Assembly (NCBI GenBank): GCA_007570785.1
Contig: ML664161.1
Coordinates: 11,980,927-12,044,926, forward strand
DNA length: 64,000 nucleotides
Source of the DNA: Antilocapra americana
Taxonomy: Eukaryota > Chordata > Mammalia > Artiodactyla > Antilocapridae
Reading direction: 5' to 3'
Position 1 is the first letter of the stretch. Every line of letters begins with the position of its first letter. The position numbers were made by a program, and so were the translations under genes. The notes under the pieces were generated by a model. That model did not search any database and was not told the DNA's origin. It saw only the letters and a program-made list of their open reading frames with translations. Positions 46,636 to 59,072 of this stretch are shown here, piece by piece.

Positions 46636-48290
46636 GTAGTTTTCAAAGGCTGTTGTAATAAAGTACGACAGACTTAGGTGGCTTACAACAACAGAAATTT
46701 ATTCTCTCAGAGTTCTGGAGGCTAGAAGTTAAAACACCATACACAAAAATAAACTCAAAATGGATCAAAGATCTAATCATAAGACCAGAAACTATAAAAC
46801 TCCTAGAGGATAACATAGGCAAAACACTCTCCGACATAAACCAAAGCAGGATCCTCTCTGACTCACCTCCTGTACAACAAAGGAAACTATAAGCAAGGTG
46901 AAAAGACAGCGTTCAGAATGGGAGAAAATAATAGCAAACGAAGCAATGGACAAACAATTAATCTCAAAAATATACAAGCAACTCCTGCAGCTCCATTCGA
47001 GAAAAATAAACGACCCAATCAACAAGTGGGCCAAAGAACTTAACAGACATTTCTCCAAAGAAGACATAAAAATGGCTAACAAACACATGAAAAGATGCTC
47101 AACATCACTCATTATCAGAGAAATGCAAATCAAAACCACAATGAAGTACCACTTTACACCAGTCAGAATGGCTACAATCCAAAAATCTACCAGCAATAAA
47201 TGCTGGATAGGATGTGGAGAAAAGGGAACCCTCTTGCACTGTTGGTGGGAATGCAAACTAGTACAGCCACTATGGAAAACAGTGTGGAGATTCCTTAAAA
47301 AAACTGAAAATAGACCTGCCATATGACCCAGCAATCCCACTGCTGGACATATATACCAAGGAAACCAGAATTGAAAGAGCCACGTGTACTCCAATGTTCA
47401 TCCCGCATTGTTTACAATAGCCAGGACATGGAAGCAACCTAGATGCCCATCAACTGACGAATGGATAAGAAAGCTGTGGTACATATACACAATGGAATAT
47501 TACTCAGCATTAAAAAAAATTCATTTGAATCAGTTCTACTCAGGTGGACAGAACTGGAGCCTATTATCCAGAGTGAAGTAAGCCAGAAGGAAAAACAACA
47601 ATACAGTATACTAATGCATATATATGGAATTTAGAAAGATGGTAACGAGAACCCAGCATGTGAGACAGCAAAAGGAACGCAGATGTGTAGAACAGACTCG
47701 TGGACTCTGTGGATGAGGGCAAGGGTGGGATGATATGGGAGAATGGCATTGAAACATGTTAATTATCATATGTGAAATCAATCGCCAGCCCAGGGTTGAT
47801 GCTCGGGGCTGATGCACCGAGATGTCCCCGGGGGGTGGTGGGGAGGGGGGGTGGAATCGGGAGGGAGGAGGGAGGGGGGTTCTTGAGGGGGAGCATATGT
47901 AAACCCATGGTGGTTTCATGTCATTGTATGGCAAAACCAACACAATAAAGTAAAGGAAAGTAAAAAAAAAAAAAAAAAAAATCAAGGTTTTAGTGGGGCC
48001 ACACTCCCTCTAAACTACTAGAGGAGGATCCTGCCTTGTGTCTTCCTAGCTTCTGGTCATTTCCAGTAATCCTAGGGGTCATTTTGCTTTCAGGTGCATT
48101 GCTCCAGTTTCTGCTTTCATCTTTACATGACTGTCTTCCTTCCGTGTATGACTCTGTCTGTCTTTAAGGTGACTGGATTCAGGACCCATATTAATCTAGC
48201 ATGACCTCATCTTAATTTAAATATCTTAATTACATCTTCAAAGACTCTATTCGGAGATACTGGAGGTGAGGACATCAATCTATCATATTT
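46636..48290 (-). repeat. MLT1 LTR, antisense, split by an L1_BT
   Basis: The left piece (46636-46733) reads AGGCTGTTGTAATAAAGTAC and ATTTATTCTCTCAGAGTTCTGG. The right piece (47982-48290) continues with ATCAAGGTTTTAGTGGGGCC, CTTCCTTCCGTGTATGACTC and ATCTTCAAAGACTCTATTCG. Together they restore the reversed MLT1 LTR order. The L1_BT sits exactly between them. Confidence 0.83.
46734..47981 (+). repeat. L1_BT, 5'-truncated, sense, with poly(A)
   Basis: About 1.25 kb of the 3' part of the ruminant L1. The frame at 46898-47326 is the ORF2 C-terminus, with [17 protein letters not shown] and the Cys/His zinc-knuckle-like stretch [18 protein letters not shown]. Relative to the other copy (six A at 28198-28203) it has seven A at 47297-47303, a frameshift that ends the frame early. 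The 3' UTR includes the G-rich GGGAGGGAGGAGGGAGGGGG tract at about 47859 and ends in a poly(A) run at about 47963-47981. Not mobile. Confidence 0.95.
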
Positions 48291-49760
48291 TTTAGAAAAT
48301 ATAATTCAATTTATTACAAGTTTTACTTTTTTTTCCCCCTTAACTTTTCAAAGTACTGTTGGAGAATAACAGTTTATGATATTTAGAAAACACAATAAAA
48401 CATCACTTTTAATAGTACCAAATAGATATACATTATTAACATTTATATTTTTTCTGTAAAAGTACTTAAAGGGACACTCATATATCGCTTTTTAAAAAAG
48501 AATTAAGAGGGAAGTGGCTTGTGGGCCATATTATGGGCAGGTGCTCTTTTTATCTCAGAAGCTATATCATGTCATTAAAGGCTTCTATGAAGAGTCTGTA
48601 TTTATAAAGTATGGTTCTTTCTATGAGAGGGCAGGCTCCACTTGCTCTAACTTCTTTTTTGCTTGTTATTCCTCCGTTAAGTGTGTTTGTGGATATGAAC
48701 TGAAGAAAGTGTGGAGTGATGGAAGTTCATTATTTCTCTATTGAGGTAGAAAACCCCGTGGTTCCTATTGCTACCATGGAGCAGTGTGCTTCTTTCTTTT
48801 AAACTGTGAGAATCTGATGAGTCTTGAAATCAAGGTTAGGGACCTCCTTTCTATTTGCTGCTTTCCTTTCGGATTAGGTGCTGGTTAGCATATGCAGGGT
48901 CCAAGTGGAAGAGGAACTCTCAGGCTCAGCTTCCCAGGCCTAGGAGGACACAGATTGAATTGTGTTTTTCATCTTTGTCTTTCATGTGCCTGGCACAGTG
49001 TCTGGAATATAAGTATTGGATGGATGGAAAGATGGATCACCCATACTTCTAGGAAAGAGTCTCTCAATTTAACAATTTGAGACACAGTGTGGGAGAGCCA
49101 AGGGTTAGAGTAGACTGTTTCTTCTACTCTTTTTTCTTCTTGTTACCTCATTGGCCTCTGGAAAAATATCTCCTTCTCAAAAATAACTTGCTCTTTACTG
49201 AATCTCTAAAATCCTAAAATAAGCAACTGTAAATTGTAAATACATTTCTACTAGGAATCCAGTCCTTCCTTTTTCTCAAAATGGGTACTTTTACACATAG
49301 ACAGCCCTAGTATATATTTTTTAATTAAAAATAGAAATAGATAAACTTAGAATAACTTAGCATATAAATAGTTCTCCTGAGGAGAAAAAAAGGAGTAGCT
49401 TTGAAACAATAGAATGTGAATCGCACATAGTTGGAAGTGTGATTTAATATGTACAGTAAATATGTTATAAACCTGTAAATTTTACAGGTTGCTTCATATA
49501 ATGACTTCAGTGAGCCTTACTTTTCAAGGCCATGTAGGTGAAATGGAATAAGCATTGGGTTATTTGGCAAAGCTCCATTCATTTTATTAATTTTATCTAG
49601 TGTAGTTTTCTGTTTTTTAAAAATAATAATATATAATTAAATAAATATCTATAACCATATAAATATGCACATGTGTATAGGGAAAAAGTAGAAGCATGTT
49701 TATATTTATAATTGCAAGTTTATACATGAATAATTCTAAGTTTATACACATACACATTCT
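48291..49760. other. Unique intronic DNA
   Basis: No gene is called in this 1.5-kb stretch. The 76-codon frame at 48514-48744 is Cys/Tyr/Phe-rich but has no family motif. AT-rich runs occur around 49620-49700. Confidence 0.42.
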
Positions 49761-49966
49761 TGAGTGAAGTTGCTCAATCATGTCCAACTCTTTGTGACCC
49801 CATGGACTGTAGTCTGCCAAGCTCCTCCTTCCACGGTATTTCCAGGCAAGAATACTGGAGTGGGTTGCCATTTCCTTCTCCAGGAGATCTTCCCAACACA
49901 GGGATCAAACCCAGGTCTCCCGCACGGCAGGCAGACTCCTTACCGTCTGAGCCATTAGGGAAGTTA
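49761..49966 (-). repeat. Bov-tA SINE, antisense
   Basis: It runs from GAGTGAAGTTGCTCAATCATG through GGATCAAACCCAGGTCTCC to TCTGAGCCATTAGGGAAG. It is close to full length and rather well preserved. Confidence 0.94.
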
Positions 49967-51754
49967 GCATCAAAACAGATATTTTCCATATATAAATAGT
50001 ATTTTCACATATACCATTAGCTAGTATTATAGATTTAAAATGTTGAATAAATCAAAAGTTTGATCTTTTACTGTAAGTAATAAAAGAATAAAAGTTGAAT
50101 ATAAGGTATGAGGAAGGAACACATATAAAACATTGATGGCAGGGGTTGTCTCCACACTGGATTGCCTGACTTGCTCCTGAATTTGCATATTGCAGAGATT
50201 TCAGGCAGACCACAATAGGAATGAGATAACCTCAGAGTATGAATGAATCTGGTGCAGCTTCTCTAAACAAACAATGGAATTGGGGGAATGATGGGAATAT
50301 GCTAAATGATGAGGAAGAGTAGGGAGAGTGGAGGGAAAATAACAATCGGAGTTTCTCCAGGAAATTCCCAGTCAGCCACTTGAGGGTGGGGAATGTGCTT
50401 CCCTCAACTTAAAGATACTGCTTCAGAGGAATAAATGAGATGCTCCAGTAAATCTTCATCAGTTTTATCAGAACTAGCAAGGCATTGCAGATAGTCTTCA
50501 ATAATTGGATGGACCCTCCTTAACCAATTTGATCCTGAGTTTAAGGTTAGTGATGCCATGGATGCCTCAAGAGGGTATGAGGAGGTTTATTATTTGTAGA
50601 AAGAGACATTCTGCAGAAAGCATATATTGCAAGTAGCTCACAAGGTCTGCAATAGCTTGAAGAACAAGGAAGAGAGATTGGCTTGTTTTTTGTTGTTGTT
50701 TTGTTTTTTTGTGATTAAGGGATGCAGCCAGACTGAAAGTTCCTGTTCATGGCTTGAACTTCCAGCATCAAAGAGGTGAGCACCAGGCTTTCTAGACAGT
50801 TTGCCCACCTGTAGGGCTGAGGGCAAGAAGGAGGGATAAAGCTTAAAAAACTGTCAGTAACATCTAAAACTGGACTCAGATTCTTTACTACACAAAGGAA
50901 TCCTAATTTACACTCTACTGAGACCTCATCTGACAAATTCACTACCCTCAAATTCTGATTGCAAGAAATTTAGTCCCCAGGTAAGGTAGTTTGAGAGCAT
51001 TTCTGCAAGTTTCTTACCTTATTACTTGAGGTACATCAAATATTTTCCTTTCTTTCAGTCATAGGGTATAATGTGCTGCCATTCAAAGTATATCCTTAGT
51101 GCCTTCAGAGTCTTGATAGGGAAAACATGCACACTCTCAGTAAATAATATCTTACTAAGGAGCATTTTAACAAAGGGGTGAAGCTCAAGATTTGTTATGG
51201 GAGTGAGATGGAACTGAGCGAATTGAGTAACTGCCTAAAAGAAGTGCAAAGACATGATATGAAAAGTGAAAAGAAAATTTTTATCTCTGTCAAAATTTTG
51301 CTGCATTACGATTCTGTGTATATGATAGAAAACTAGAAGACACAGAAGTTGTAGTCCAATATGAGCTTTCACAGATAACTATTAAACCTGCCACTTATTC
51401 CTGGCATGCTTGGACTCAAGCAGATAGTCATTATTCCTCCAGCTATTGTTTTCTTGAAATCAATGAACTCAAAGATAGGACATTCACACTAATTCAAAAG
51501 AATGATGCAGAATTTCTGTTATTTTCTTTTAAGACAGTGTGTGTGGGGGTGCAGTGGGGGGACTTTGTGCTTTTATTCGTTTACAATCCTGATGTATTTC
51601 ATTCCGAGTTTAAAGAATCTGATTTTCTATTTTTAATTTCAGAAAATTTGAATAAGAATATAAATATCCATTTTATATATATTTTTATGATTTGCCTATT
51701 CAAGATTCTTTAAAAACTTAAATAAAACAATGTAGCTTTCTGTACAAGTAATTT
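49967..51754. other. Unique intronic DNA
   Basis: No exon or repeat that I can name over 1.8 kb. A G/T-rich tract occurs near 51538-51562, and a (TTG)-rich run near 50685-50710. Confidence 0.42.
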
Positions 51755-51890
51755 ATTACAGGCTATTATGACTTTAAAGAGTTTCAGAAAGTGAGAAGAC
51801 TAAGATGTGTCAAATCTATGTGGTTTACCCAAGGTCACAAAGCTACAAAGTAATAGAGCTGGTTTCTTGCTTTTCAGCCAGTTGTCCTAC
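51755..51890 (+). repeat. MIR fragment
   Basis: ACCCAAGGTCACAAAGCTAC followed by AGTAATAGAGCTGG is a characteristic MIR core end. The 5' part is worn. Confidence 0.7.
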
Positions 51891-53865
51891 TATTGTTTTC
51901 AGTGTCATAAAAACTTAAAATATTTCCAAGAAAATTTAAGTTGTATTGATTTTCAAGCTGGCTTGGAAGAAATCTATCAACCACTTGATAGAAGGAAACA
52001 TCAAATTCCCTCTAATCTAGTTTTCAAATACAGTGGTTTTTCACTCAACATATTTTGCCAAGCTGCTTAGTATATAAAATAACTTCTGTGTCTGTGAAAG
52101 ACAAATGATAACTACCAAGGATATGCCTTCATGATGACCAAGAATCATATGGAACTTCCATCACTTAGAACTGCCCAATAGATGGGAGGTTTACTTCATA
52201 TGTGTAAAACGTTGGCAGCGTGCATCCTTATAAGCTGTTACCAAGATTAAAATTAGGAAAGCATTTCACTCTTACAATCTTAAACAGGACCATAGCTGTT
52301 TTTAGAACTGTGTCCCATCTCCTTTCTCCACCTTCCATTGGTACATTAAAAGTCTAGTAAAACATTTTTAGAGAAAATGATCCAATGGTAGCAACAATAC
52401 TGTATCTTACCAGTGACACCTTGATGATGGCCAACACTTTGAAATCAGAAAGGGTTAGATGTGTAATATAACCCAATCTTAAATTTAAATTATATGGAAA
52501 TTACTACTATTTAGCAAACTAAGTGATAGTCAAAATTTATTGTAGGTTGTTTGTTTTTTCACCAAGATTAAGGTGAAAAATGCATGAAATGGAATTACCT
52601 TATATACTTACAACTGATAATAGGAATGTGATAAAATCTTAATAATAACAGTAACAATCAGGGAACAGTAAGGAGAAAAATCATTATTTTTAAGGCCTAG
52701 GTAAATTAAAGTTATTGACAGTTCCCAAGAAAAATATATTGACAATTCTTTTCCAGAGATGATTCAGCCACATATATATTTTTCTGTACCTTAAGGCTTG
52801 GGTTTTTGAAACAGAAACATTTATTAATTGGATTTGAATCATTTAAATTTTGTGTATATTTCTTTTGGGTATAATACACTTCTAGGGCACAATAAAACAT
52901 TAATTGTAAAATAAGTTAGATGTCCCTTCAATCCATCAGCCAATAAGTTCATAAGGATCAGTATTGTAGGCACTACAGAAGACGACGGGAAAGGATCATG
53001 CCACTGTAACCACTCCCACTGACTTTGAATTGGTTAAAATGTCACGGGATACTAGGTATCGAAATTTATAAGAGTCCAAGTTTGAACTTCAGAAACCAGA
53101 ATTGTAATCCAGTTTTAGAATACTATGGCTCTCAGAATCTGTGAAAACAGCCATCCTGGGTTCTCTTATATGGTAATGATAACAGCAAAATCTACTGGAG
53201 AAGGTGGCCAGGAAGATTTCATGGAAATAAAAGGCATTTAACACAATGCCTTGTTAACCCTTGTTGAACCCCATTGTGAGTTCAGTAAATGGTAGCTCTT
53301 ATCATTGTTATTTGACCTCAAATGGAATAGAGAACAATTAACAACTTAATTTTGGTGACTACAGTAGTTACTAGAAGTGTTACCTAATGTGACAAGTAAA
53401 ACATAAGCAAGAACTTGACAAAAACATAGGGAGACAATAGAAAGATTGTCCCCATGATGGGAAATAATAATCAGAAGTAGGAAGAGTGTGAAATTTTTGA
53501 GCATTGTAAGAACAGCCTGAGTAGGGTGGAGTGAGAACTCTCTATTTTGGATAGCAACAGTAGTTGTAATGGGAATATAATGTGTTTCATCCAGGATCTT
53601 GGAAGCTAATGGAGAAGAACCTAAACAATATCTCCCAAGGTTTCTTCTCATCTCTGCACTGAATTGATGTTGAGAGGAGTGGGCTGTAAAACTAACAAAA
53701 GAGTAAAAGTCCTTAAGACCCTTGATGTAACAGAAATCCTTAGAACAATGACTATTAGAATTTTAAGGAATGTCTATGGCATATAAAGCCTTTTGCAACA
53801 AAAGAAAGAAAATGCCATTTCATTCACATTAAAGGTAGAAACATCGGGAGCCATTAAAGAGTCTT
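51891..53865. other. Unique intronic DNA
   Basis: About 2 kb without a recognised repeat or exon. The minus frame at 53346-53651 (101 codons) has a hydrophobic middle but no recognised family or splice context. Confidence 0.42.
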
Positions 53866-54091
53866 GTGTGTGTATGTATCTGAGTTAGTCACTCAGTCCT
53901 GTCTGACTAGTTGAGATCCCATGGACTGTAGCCTACCTGGCTCCGCTGTCCATGGAATTCTCCAGGCATGAATGCTGAAGCAGGTAGCCCTTCCCTTCTC
54001 TAGAGGACCTTCCCAACTCAGAGATCAGACCTGGGTCTCCGGCATTGTAGGCAGATTCTTTACTGTCTGAGCCACAGGGAAAGCCCATGGA
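53866..54091 (-). repeat. Bov-tA SINE, antisense, with TSD
   Basis: It runs from the GTGTGTATGTATC tail to GAGCCACAGGGAAAGCCC. The direct repeat AGAGTCTT lies at 53858-53865 and 54092-54099. It is the left arm of an inverted SINE pair. Confidence 0.93.
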
Positions 54092-54136
54092 AGAGTCTTA
54101 AGCAGTTATAATTAGCATTAAATTATGGTAAGACAA

Positions 54137-54351
54137 TGGCTTTCCTGGTGGCTTAACTAATAAAGAACCTACCTGCAATACAGGAGATGTGGGTTCCATC
54201 TCTGTGTAGAGAAGATCCCCTGGAGAAGGAAATGGCAACCCACTCAAATATTCTTGCCTGGGAAATTCCATAGATCTAGGAGCCTGGTGGGCTACAATCC
54301 ATCAGGGGTCACAAAAGAGTTGGATACGACTTAGCAACTAAACAACAACAG
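54137..54351 (+). repeat. Bov-tA SINE with TSD
   Basis: It runs from GGCTTTCCTGGTGGCTTAAC to GAGTTGGATACGACTTAGCAA, with an AACAACAACA tail. The direct repeat GGTAAGACAA lies at 54127-54136 and 54352-54361. Confidence 0.94.
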
Positions 54352-54500
54352 GGTAAGACAAACTGGGCAGCTTAGTGCATGTTGAAAAGGGGGTGAGAAG
54401 AGAGGAGAGGCACAAAGAATTTGAAGCCACTGAGAAAGTGACCTGTAACAGGTGTGAGTTCTTGTGTAGGCATGTTTTTGGAACCACTAATTTCATTTCG

Positions 54501-54770
54501 GGAGAAGACAATGGCAACCGACTCCACTCTTCTTGCCTGGAAAAATTCCATGGACCGAGGAGCCTGGTAGGCTGCAGTCCATGGAGTCGCGAAGAATCGG
54601 CTATGACGGAGCAACTTCATTTTCCGTTTTCACTTTCATGCATTGGAGAAGGAAATGGCAACCCACTCCAGTGTTCTTGCCTGGAAAATCCCAGGGACAG
54701 GGCAGCCTGGTGGGCTGCTGTCTCTGGGGTCACACAGAGTTGGACACAACTGAAGCAACTTAGAAGCAAC
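54501..54770 (+). repeat. BOV-A2 SINE
   Basis: Two A-type units: GGAGAAGACAATGGCAACCG from 54501 and ATTGGAGAAGGAAATGGCAA from about 54642. The end is CTTAGAAGCAAC. The + frame at 54375-54881 crosses it but is not a gene. Confidence 0.94.
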
Positions 54771-55754
54771 ATCATTTTTCACAGAGCCCTTGCTGCTGAA
54801 ATGGTCCACTGCAATTTGAGAGTTGTGAGCATGCTTATAATGTTCTTACTGCTGTTATTTTTTTCTGGAGGCAGAATGTGAAAGAATGGGGTCCCCCTGA
54901 GGGAGCTGAATGGTCCCAATACCTCCAGTCTCTTGTGTCTACTATGAAGTCTCTGCGCTCAGGGTATTTTCAAACCAAACTACTTTCCAGTCAATCATCT
55001 CACTTTACTGTCAGTGAGTGATGGATTCTTCTCTGTTTAAAGTGAGAAATAATCCTTTAAACATTTTTATATGCTCTCCCTGCTATTTTTTTATTCCACT
55101 TGGCTTGCTTTAATAGACATATTCCACCCACATGGAATCCATTTTCTTCTTACTCTTTGAAAAATGAGAAAAGTAACCTACACTAAGGAATAGGTCACAA
55201 AGATCAATTGAGGAAAAGTGACAGGCTATGCTGCTGAATTATTTAGGCTTGATTCATCTTAAGTTGGTTACATTTGTCAAGGACAACTAAGAAATTATAG
55301 GAGAAAAGGTATTTTTCTTAGGAAAATCCGAATTAAGCTTCTGCCAACACTCTTACTACATTATTTTTCTTTTTCATTCTCTCTGAAAGATAAGGATCAT
55401 CCCTTATCTTTATGCTGAAAATCTGCAATTATAGATAGGCTGTAAATTATAATTAAACAGAACATTTTCTTCTTTATAAGAAATAATTGTTCTACTGATT
55501 TTTCCCTTTGTCGTATTAGATGTCACATTTTTATAAGAATTGTAATGTTTGTGGTCAGCAGCAGTCTTACCAATATACTATCCTTCCTGCTAACAAGTTT
55601 ACTATACAGTATTTGCAACAAACATACAGTTATTGAATTGCTCATGGTTTTGAGCCTGACTTGAGATTCTGGCAGAAGTAAAGTAATATAAATGATGGTG
55701 CATTTTCTAGCTTCTTCACATTAGGGGAAAAATAAATACATACAAACATACATT

Positions 55755-55790
<36 letters not shown>

Positions 55791-56527
55791 AGGTACCATT
55801 GTGGCTATATCAATCAAGGTCTAGTGGTGGGGTTTGGAGAGGATCTATTTTAAGTGCTTTAAACAAAGTGACATCTTAAAGGAATTTTATGGAAGCAGGC
55901 ACAACTGAAAAGTTCAGTGGGGATTGTAAGGAAACCTAGAGGAAAGATGTCAGTGCTGCAAACTAGCTGACATGGAAACCTGGGAAATGAAGGAGGGGCC
56001 AGGGTCTCCCGCAATGTCCAATAAAGCCTGGCATGTGGGAGTTGCCCCTAAGGGCAACTGGCCTGGCTAGCAGATGGATTTAACTTAGATAGGCACATCA
56101 ATGGAAAAGAACTTTGAGATCTGAGATGCATGTCTTTTGATGTGAAAACCACAATATTCTCATGTGAAGTATAGTCCAAAATGTTTGGTTTTCATAAGGT
56201 TCTTAGAACTAAGCAACAGAAGAAGTGAACAGGTGATTTTGCCTATTATTAGATTCCTATTGGTGGGTTCATTCTGTAATTCCCTTTCTGGATACACACA
56301 TATGTAGTTGTGTTTTTTTTTTTAGTTTTAATGTATAATCATATCTTCCTTATCCTTCTAACTTTAATATGGTGACACAGAATATCTAAATTATGTTTTC
56401 ATGTAATTATGGTAGCATTTTGATTTTTCATTCTTTATAGAAATAATGATTTGACATAGGAACTCTCATTAAATCACTGGATTAGGAAGTTGAACTATTT
56501 CAAATTCTAAAATATGATGCTGTTGTA
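54771..56527. other. Unique intronic DNA with a CA array
   Basis: No exon is seen. It contains a (CA)14-15 array at 55760-55789 and a T-run near 56313-56322. Confidence 0.5.
55760..55789. repeat. (CA)n microsatellite
   Basis: About 30 bases of uninterrupted CA, preceded by imperfect CATACA repeats from about 55735. Confidence 0.96.
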
Positions 56528-57940
56528 GTGTTGCATTCAATATGCCAGAAATTTGGAAAACTCAGCAGAGGCCACATGAATGGGAAAGATCAGTTTTCAT
56601 CCCAATCCCAAAGAAAGGCAATGCCAAAGAATGTTCAAGCTACTGCAAAATTGCAGTCATCTCACACACTAGCAAAGTAATGTGTGAGCAAAATTCTCAA
56701 AGTGAGGCTTCAATAGTACATGAACTGTGAACTTCCAGATGATCAAGTTGGATTTAGAAAAGGCAGAGGAACCAGAGATCAGATTGCCAACATCTGCTAG
56801 ATCACTGGAAAAGGAAGATAATTCCAGAAAAAGGTCTACTTCTGGTTTATTGATTAGGCCAAATCCTTTGCCTGTGTGGATCACAACAAACTGGAAAATT
56901 CTTCAAGAGATGGGAATACCAGACCACCTTACCTGCCTTCTGAGAAACCTATATGCAGGTCAGAAGCAACAGTTAGAAATGGACATGGAAAGAAAAAAAA
57001 AGAAATGGACATGGAACAACAGACTGATTCCAAATTGGGAAAGGCTGTATATTGTCACCCTGCTTATTTAACTTATATAGAGAATACATCATGTGAAATG
57101 TCAGGCTGGATGAAGCAAAAGCTGGAATCAGGATTGCTGGGTGAAATATCAGTAACCTCAGATATGCAGATGGCCCCATACTTATGGCAGATAGAGAAGA
57201 AGAACTAAAGAGCCCCTTGATGAAAGTGAAAGAGGAGAGTGAAAAAGCTGCCCTATAACCGAACATTCTAAAAACTAAGATCATGGCATCTGGTCCCATC
57301 ACTTCACGGCAAATTGATGGGGAAACAATGACAACAGTGAGAGTCTTTATTTTGGGGGGCTGCAAAATCACTGCAGGTGGTGACTGCAGCAATGAAATTA
57401 AAAGACACTTGCTTCTTGGAAGAAAAGCTATGACCAACCTAGACAGTATATTAAAAAGCAGAGACATTATTTTGCCAACAAAGTAGGTCTGTCTAGTCAA
57501 AGCTATGGTTTTTCCAGTGGTCATGTATGGATGTGAGAGTTGGACTATAAAGAAAGCTGAGCACTGAAGAATTGATGCTTTTGAACTGTGGTGTTGGAGA
57601 AGACTCGAGGGTCCCTTGGACTGTAAGGAGATCCATCCAGTCCATCCTAAAGGAAATGAGTCCTGAATATTCATTGGAAGGACTATTGCTTAAGTTGAAA
57701 CTCCAATACTTTGGCCGCTTGATGTGAAGAACTGACTCCTTGGAAAATACCCTGATGCTTGAAAAGATGGAAGGTGGGAGAAAAAGGGGGATGACAGAGG
57801 ATGAGATGGTTGCATCACTGACTCAATGGATATGAGTTTGATCAAGCTCCAGGAGTTGGTGATAGACAGGGAGGCCTGGCATGCTGCAGTCCAGGGGGTC
57901 ACGAAGAGTCAGACACAACTGAGCAACTGAACTGAACTGA
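56528..57940 (+). repeat. BovB fragment, RT region to 3' end
   Basis: It starts near the upstream side of the RT domain (TATGCCAGAAATTTGGAAAAC) and ends with the GCAACTGAACTGAACTGA 3' terminus. Frames are short. HLTCLLRNLYAGQKQQLEMD at 56919-56980 and CKITAGGDCSNEIKRHLLLG around 57361 can be recognised. The YADD catalytic region has decayed to YADGP. A 26-base slippage duplication lies at 56975-57016. Confidence 0.95.
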
Positions 57941-59072
57941 GGAAGACAGTTCATTCTTCTTTGAAAATCAACAAGATAAAATATCCTAATAAAGCTAAAG
58001 AAGATGGCCCCAATAAGGATGAATGCGACCTAGAGGTTGAACTATTTATTGTCTTTTAACCTGTGAAACGGACTTAATGTTATTCTCTTTCATGTGAGTT
58101 AAGTGCAGCAGTATTTTAGAATGTTTTTCAAAAGTGGGAAGTAAGTTCAATTTTCCTCTCTATTATATTCTGCTGCCCTATTCTTGTGTGCTCCTAAGCA
58201 CAGTGAAGTAATTGTTCATTGATGAGACAAAGCGATAGTCCAGCAAACATGCTTTTTATTGCTAATAGTGGTTACCCTAAATCCCACATCTTCAAGAGAG
58301 AAGTGCAAGATTGGATTACAACAGAAAACACATTTATTCTCCCAAATTTGACACAATAGTTTAAACAGGTATAGAACTGTGCCCTTGGGATAACTAGTCT
58401 TAGAAGAGAGTGAGCCCCACCAGGTATAAAGTTCTATGAGAAATGCAAAATTCCCTTTAAGTAACAACCCAAGGAAATGTAAGACAGCCATACACAGGGT
58501 CTGTTCCTTATGCTGTCTCAACACTTCTCACTGAGGAAAGCAATAATTTTTTAAAATATTGAAAATGCAGATTTAAATCCTGTCCACCACTGCTTATTGT
58601 AAGCAGTAAATGGACACCGTAGTTATTGTATAAGCTCCAAAATAGCAATCTCCTACTATTAGTTAAACCCATTACCCTTAAATAGTTAATTCTTGCCAAT
58701 ACACAAAGATCATTTACAATAATTAGTTAACAATTATCCAGCTTACTAAAATGACCCAACACCCTCACTCTGCAAACCAATTTAGGTAAACATCACATAC
58801 TTTTTTTTGCCAAGGATAAAAAGCCAATTGAATTAATGAATTTTTCCAAGACCGTCTTGGAAAAATATGTCACGATTTTCCAGTTCAATTAAAACAATGA
58901 CAATAACAGCAAACTGGTTCATTATGCTAAGTGTGGCTAGTAAAAAATACTGAATGATAATAACTGAAATTCAATTTATGCCTTCCAAGTACTGACTACT
59001 GATGGAGATAGAAATGATGAAACTCTTAATTCAGTTTGATCAAGTTAGAAATGCTTATTTGCAAGTACAATG
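57941..59072. other. Unique intronic DNA
   Basis: No exon or nameable repeat. The minus frames at 58216-58524 and 58508-58699 have no recognised motif. Confidence 0.42.

Noticed and set aside
46792..47394. 200-codon minus-strand open frame
   Set aside because: It is the antisense shadow of the L1_BT ORF2 C-terminal region on the + strand.
54375..54881. 168-codon + frame
   Set aside because: It reads through a BOV-A2 SINE (WQPTPVFLPGK-type and related frames are standard SINE translations) and has no gene context.
56973..57674. 233-codon minus-strand open frame, the longest in the window
   Set aside because: It is the reverse strand of a sense BovB. Antisense BovB sequence often stays open, and similar antisense frames occur at the other BovB copies (34763-35122, 59247-59744).
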